Both the position numbers and the translations under genes were made by a program. From Coriobacteriaceae bacterium (GTDB taxonomy: Bacteria; Actinomycetota; Coriobacteriia; Coriobacteriales; Coriobacteriaceae), in assembly GCA_902835305.1 (NCBI GenBank), contig CADFMD010000013.1:1-64000 (forward strand): a stretch of DNA of 64,000 bases, given 5' to 3'. The notes below the pieces were generated by a model that saw only the letters and a program-made list of their open reading frames with translations, searched no databases and was not told the DNA's origin. Position 1 is the stretch's first letter, and each line of letters opens with the position of its first letter. This document shows positions 61,034-64,000 of the stretch, piece by piece.

Positions 61034-62941
61034 ATGGAGTTCAAGCAGATGGAGATGGATGACAATAAACGTAGACGGAATATGATCCTCTACGTGCTCA
61101 TCGCCTTCGTCGTCTACCTCGTGCTCTCGACCGTTCTGTTCCCCAACATCGGTCACACGCAGCAGATTACGAAGACCGATTACTCGACCTTTGTCAAAGC
61201 GCTCGATAAGAAGAGTGTCGACAAGGTCGAATACAATACGGACGATTACACGATTTATTACACCAAGAAGGGCGAGGACGAGAACATCGCCTACAAGACG
61301 ACCGGTGTGCCAAACGATGCGGGCTTTACCGATCGCGTGCTTGAATCCGGCGCCTCGCTGGAATCTGTTGTCCCCGATAAGAACTCGGGTCTGATGACTT
61401 ACTACCTGCTTACGCTCATTCTTCCCATGGCTATCTTCTTCCTCATCGGTTGGTGGCTCAATCGTCGCATGAAGAAGGCCATGGGCGATGACGGCCCGTC
61501 GATGAACTTTGGCGGCGGTGGTTTTGGCGGCGGCGGACTGGGCAAGTCCGGTGCTCGCGTTATCGCTTCCAAGGATGTGGGCGTGACCTTTAAGGACGTT
61601 GCTGGCCAGGAAGAGGCCAAGGAATCCCTTAAGGAGGTCGTCGACTTTCTGGAGAAGCCGCAGCGCTACGAGGAGATCGGCGCCAAGCTGCCGCGCGGTG
61701 CTCTTCTTGTCGGCCCTCCGGGTACCGGTAAGACCCTGCTTGCCAAGGCTGTGGCCGGCGAGGCCGGTGTTCCGTTCTTTAGCATTTCGGGCTCGGAGTT
61801 TGTTGAGATGTTTGTCGGTCGCGGCGCTGCTAAGGTGCGTGACCTGTTTAAGCAGGCCAAGGAAAAGGCCCCGTGCATCGTTTTTATCGATGAGATCGAT
61901 ACCATCGGCAAAAAGCGTGACGGCGGCGGCTTTAGCGGCAACGACGAGCGCGAACAGACGCTCAACCAGCTGTTGACCGAGATGGACGGCTTCGATAACC
62001 ACAAGGGTATCGTCGTTCTTGCTGCTACCAACCGTCCCGACAGCCTTGACCCGGCCCTGCTGCGCCCCGGTCGTTTTGACCGTCGCATCCCCGTTGAGCT
62101 GCCCGACCTGACCGGACGTAAGAACATCCTCGAGCTGCATGCAAAGAGCGTGAAGACGGAGCCGCCGATCGACCTGACCGCGATTGCCCGCGCCACGCCC
62201 GGTGCCTCGGGCGCCGACCTGGCCAACATCATCAACGAGGGCGCGCTGCGTGCCGTCCGCGAGGGTCGCAAGCGCGCGACTCAGGATGACTTTGAGGAGT
62301 CGGTGGAGGTCGTCATCGCCGGCCAGCAGCGTAAGTCCACGGTTCTGTCCGACCACGAGAAACAGGTCGTGTCCTATCACGAGATCGGCCATGCCATCGT
62401 TGCCGCCCGCCAGAAGGGTTCTGCGCCGGTTACGAAGATCACCATCGTGCCGCGTACGAGCGGTGCTCTGGGCTACACCATGCAGGTCGAGGAGGACGAG
62501 CGCTTCTTGACCACGCGCCAGGAGGTGCTCGACAAGCTCGCTGTCTACTGCGGCGGACGTGCTGCCGAGGAGCTCATCTTTGGTGAGATGACGACTGGCG
62601 CGGCCAATGATATCGAGCAGGCCACCAAGCTCGCCCGCAACATGGTGACGCGCTTTGGTATGTCGGAAGAGTTTGGCATGATGGCGCTCGGTACCGTTCA
62701 GAATGCCTACCTCAACCAGGACACGTCGCTCACCTGTGCCCCCGGTACGGTCGAGCGCGTCGACGCGATCGTCGCCAAGCTGATCGAGGACGCACATGAC
62801 CGCGCCCTGCAGATCCTCAAGGAGAACAAGTTTAAGCTCCATGAGCTGGCTCGTTATCTGTACAAGAAGGAGACGATCACGGGCGAGGAGTTCATGAATC
62901 TCCTCACGCGCGAGAATCCGCTGATGCCAAAGCAGCAGTAA
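61034..62941 (+). CDS. ftsH: ATP-dependent zinc metalloprotease FtsH
   Basis: Membrane protease for misfolded and regulated proteins; 635 residues. Two membrane segments lie at about residues 17-35 and 120-142, then the AAA domain: GPPGTGKT at 227-234, CIVFIDEIDT, and an SRH with RPDSLDPALLRPGRFDR. Zinc motif HEIGH is at about 449-453. The ATG at 61034 has no ribosome site; ATG at 61049 (GGAG nine bases upstream) is an equally good start. A strong terminator follows. Confidence 0.92.
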   Translation: MEFKQMEMDDNKRRRNMILYVLIAFVVYLVLSTVLFPNIGHTQQITKTDYSTFVKALDKKSVDKVEYNTDDYTIYYTKKGEDENIAYKTTGVPNDAGFTDRVLESGASLESVVPDKNSGLMTYYLLTLILPMAIFFLIGWWLNRRMKKAMGDDGPSMNFGGGGFGGGGLGKSGARVIASKDVGVTFKDVAGQEEAKESLKEVVDFLEKPQRYEEIGAKLPRGALLVGPPGTGKTLLAKAVAGEAGVPFFSISGSEFVEMFVGRGAAKVRDLFKQAKEKAPCIVFIDEIDTIGKKRDGGGFSGNDEREQTLNQLLTEMDGFDNHKGIVVLAATNRPDSLDPALLRPGRFDRRIPVELPDLTGRKNILELHAKSVKTEPPIDLTAIARATPGASGADLANIINEGALRAVREGRKRATQDDFEESVEVVIAGQQRKSTVLSDHEKQVVSYHEIGHAIVAARQKGSAPVTKITIVPRTSGALGYTMQVEEDERFLTTRQEVLDKLAVYCGGRAAEELIFGEMTTGAANDIEQATKLARNMVTRFGMSEEFGMMALGTVQNAYLNQDTSLTCAPGTVERVDAIVAKLIEDAHDRALQILKENKFKLHELARYLYKKETITGEEFMNLLTRENPLMPKQQ

Positions 62942-62960
62942 GGCTGGTTGCACAACGTCG

Positions 62961-63003
62961 AACGCCCCATTTGAGTTTCTATCTCAAATGGGGCGTTTTG
63001 TTT
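62961..63003 (+). terminator. terminator after ftsH
   Basis: AACGCCCCATTTGAG (62961-62975) pairs perfectly with CTCAAATGGGGCGTT (62983-62997) around TTTCTAT, then TT-G-TTT. A clear intrinsic terminator. Confidence 0.9.
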
Positions 63004-63016
63004 GGGAGGGATATGT

Positions 63017-63508
63017 ATGAAGATCGTGGTGAGTGCCTGCTTGATGGGAGAGAGCTGCAAATATAACGGGCTCGACAATTACCATCGCGCGTTGGTCGAG
63101 GCCTGCGAACGCACAGGGACCGAGGTCCTGTTGGTGTGCCCCGAGGTTTTTGGCGGCTTGCCCACACCGCGCAAGCCGTCCGAGATTGTGAATGGCGAGG
63201 TTTGTACCTGCGAGGGCATCTCGGTCGATCGCGAGTTTCGCCAGGGTGCTCAGCGCGCGCTCGATATGTGCGAGCAGGCGGGCGGCCCGTCCGAGATCGT
63301 TGCGTGCATTTTGCAGGACCGCAGCCCCTCGTGCGGTACGGGTCACGTCTACGATGGCACCTTTAGCGGTACGCTCACCGCGGGCAATGGTGTTTTTGTC
63401 GATCTGCTGCTGCGTCACGGGTACCGTGTGATTCCGGCTAGCGAGTTCGATCCCAGCATACTGGAACATTGTCCACAGCACTCGAACCCAACACTTCCTC
63501 ACGGGTGA
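63017..63508 (+). CDS. DUF523 family protein
   Basis: A 163-residue protein like YbbK/DUF523: MKIVVSACLMGESCKYNG, VLLVCPEVFGGLPTPR, and ILQDRSPSCGTGHVYDG. The Cys positions suggest a redox or metal role; function is unknown. ATG at 63017 has GGGAGGG upstream. The last 23 codons overlap a serine recombinase fragment on the other strand, so the tail (EHCPQHSNPTLPHG) is probably not native. Confidence 0.8.
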   Translation: MKIVVSACLMGESCKYNGLDNYHRALVEACERTGTEVLLVCPEVFGGLPTPRKPSEIVNGEVCTCEGISVDREFRQGAQRALDMCEQAGGPSEIVACILQDRSPSCGTGHVYDGTFSGTLTAGNGVFVDLLLRHGYRVIPASEFDPSILEHCPQHSNPTLPHG

Positions 63509-63590
63509 CCGTTTTGGCATCATCCGTGAAGTTGATATTGAGTACGACCCGGTCATCAAAGACGTAGACCGAGTTGACAGGCGCCGTACC
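63438..63590 (-). pseudogene. C-terminal fragment of a serine recombinase
   Basis: On the minus strand the frame reads PVNSVYVFDDRVVLNIN, FTDDAKTVTREEVLGSS and AVDNVP before a stop at 63438. This is the closing beta segment of large serine recombinases (family pattern: N-S-I-Y-x-Y/F-D-D-R/K-x-V-L). The catalytic domain is missing upstream, so it is a remnant. Confidence 0.6.
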
Positions 63591-63679
63591 CATGCAGCCC
63601 CTCCCCACGGCCCTCGCGCAGGAACGCGCACACGGCCTTCCCGTCTCTTGCGCCTCTCCCGGAACTGTCCACATCAGCG

Positions 63680-63913
63680 TAGCCAATCCAGTCCGCCAAG
63701 GGCTGCAGCCCGGACAACGCGGCGATGGAGGGCTTCTTCGGCCTGCTCAAGAAGGAGTTCTGGCACGGCAGGGACTGGTCGGACTGGACCCCCGCCCGCT
63801 TCATCGAGGAACTCGGGGGCTGGATCGGCCGATACAATACGGAGAGGCGCAGCGATGCGCTCGGTGGCCGCACCCCGGCCGAGTTCCGCTCCGCGCTGGG
63901 AAGGGCCGCGTAA
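63680..63913 (+). pseudogene. C-terminal fragment of an IS3-family (IS150-type) transposase
   Basis: In frame after a TAG are PIQSAKGCSPDNAAMEGFF, GLLKKEFWHGRDW, then RYNTERRSDALGGRTPAEFRSAL. This is the typical end of the IS3 OrfB integrase core (DNAAMEGFF...YNxxR...L...P). Only the last quarter remains and a stop cuts it upstream. The AT of the IS right end may follow at 63914 (GGTCCAAGAAATCGTCCGC). Confidence 0.75.
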
Positions 63914-64000
63914 CGGTCCAAGAAATCGTCCGCAGTCCCCATTCTTGCCCCTTTGGGACGGCTTCTTGTTGGGGCGTGCCTGCCCCAAACCCTGCTAGGA

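Overview
The window looks like a chromosomal segment of a high-GC, Gram-positive gut actinobacterium of the class Coriobacteriia, most likely Collinsella. This is inferred from the conserved housekeeping gene order, the GC-rich codon use and the Collinsella-like intergenic hairpins; no 16S gene is present to confirm it.

Layout. (1) 1-7993: the end of a surface-polysaccharide cluster on the + strand: RmlD, a hexapeptide acetyltransferase, two GT2 glycosyltransferases, an EpsG-like polymerase, a Wzx-type flippase, a pyruvyltransferase-family protein and an SDR. A run of ten G sits at the acetyltransferase/glycosyltransferase overlap. (2) 8029-10656 (- strand): a secreted transglutaminase-like protein with four tandem Ig-like repeats. 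Its promoter and signal-peptide region is duplicated 3.9 kb away. (3) About 10.8-20.2 kb: an AT-richer accessory island. It holds a reverse transcriptase with a strong leader hairpin, an unknown 272-residue protein, a membrane protein of unknown function, a small ORF broken by an amber codon, a SIR2-family protein, and a toxin remnant-antitoxin-SecB-like chaperone cassette behind a perfect 12-bp inverted-repeat operator. (4) 20.4-22.8 kb: a decayed epimerase gene, a PLP-fold enzyme homologue without an obvious catalytic lysine, a long nested inverted repeat and a ModE-like regulator. (5) 22.8-63.0 kb: conserved core genes. These are guaB; leuS with a 118-nt structured leader; the rimP-nusA-infB-rbfA-nrnA-truB-ribF-dnaG block followed by rpoD; two identical tRNA-Asn genes; asp23-fakA-recG-rsmD-coaD; yceD-rpmF-plsX-acpP-rnc-smc-ftsY-ffh; a DUF134/NifX-type regulator with palindromic sites; thyA-folA; an SpoU methylase; a MATE pump; cobO; and ftsH. 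(6) 63.0-64.0 kb: a DUF523 gene whose end runs into fragments of a serine recombinase and an IS3-type transposase.

How they work together: region 1 makes and exports a rhamnose-containing, probably acetylated or pyruvylated polysaccharide. Region 3 resembles a defence island, with three independent candidate abortive or antiviral modules whose activity is not shown by sequence alone. Region 5 covers translation initiation, transcription elongation, priming of replication, SRP targeting, chromosome condensation, phospholipid and fatty-acid supply, and thymidylate synthesis. No rRNA gene or CRISPR array was seen.
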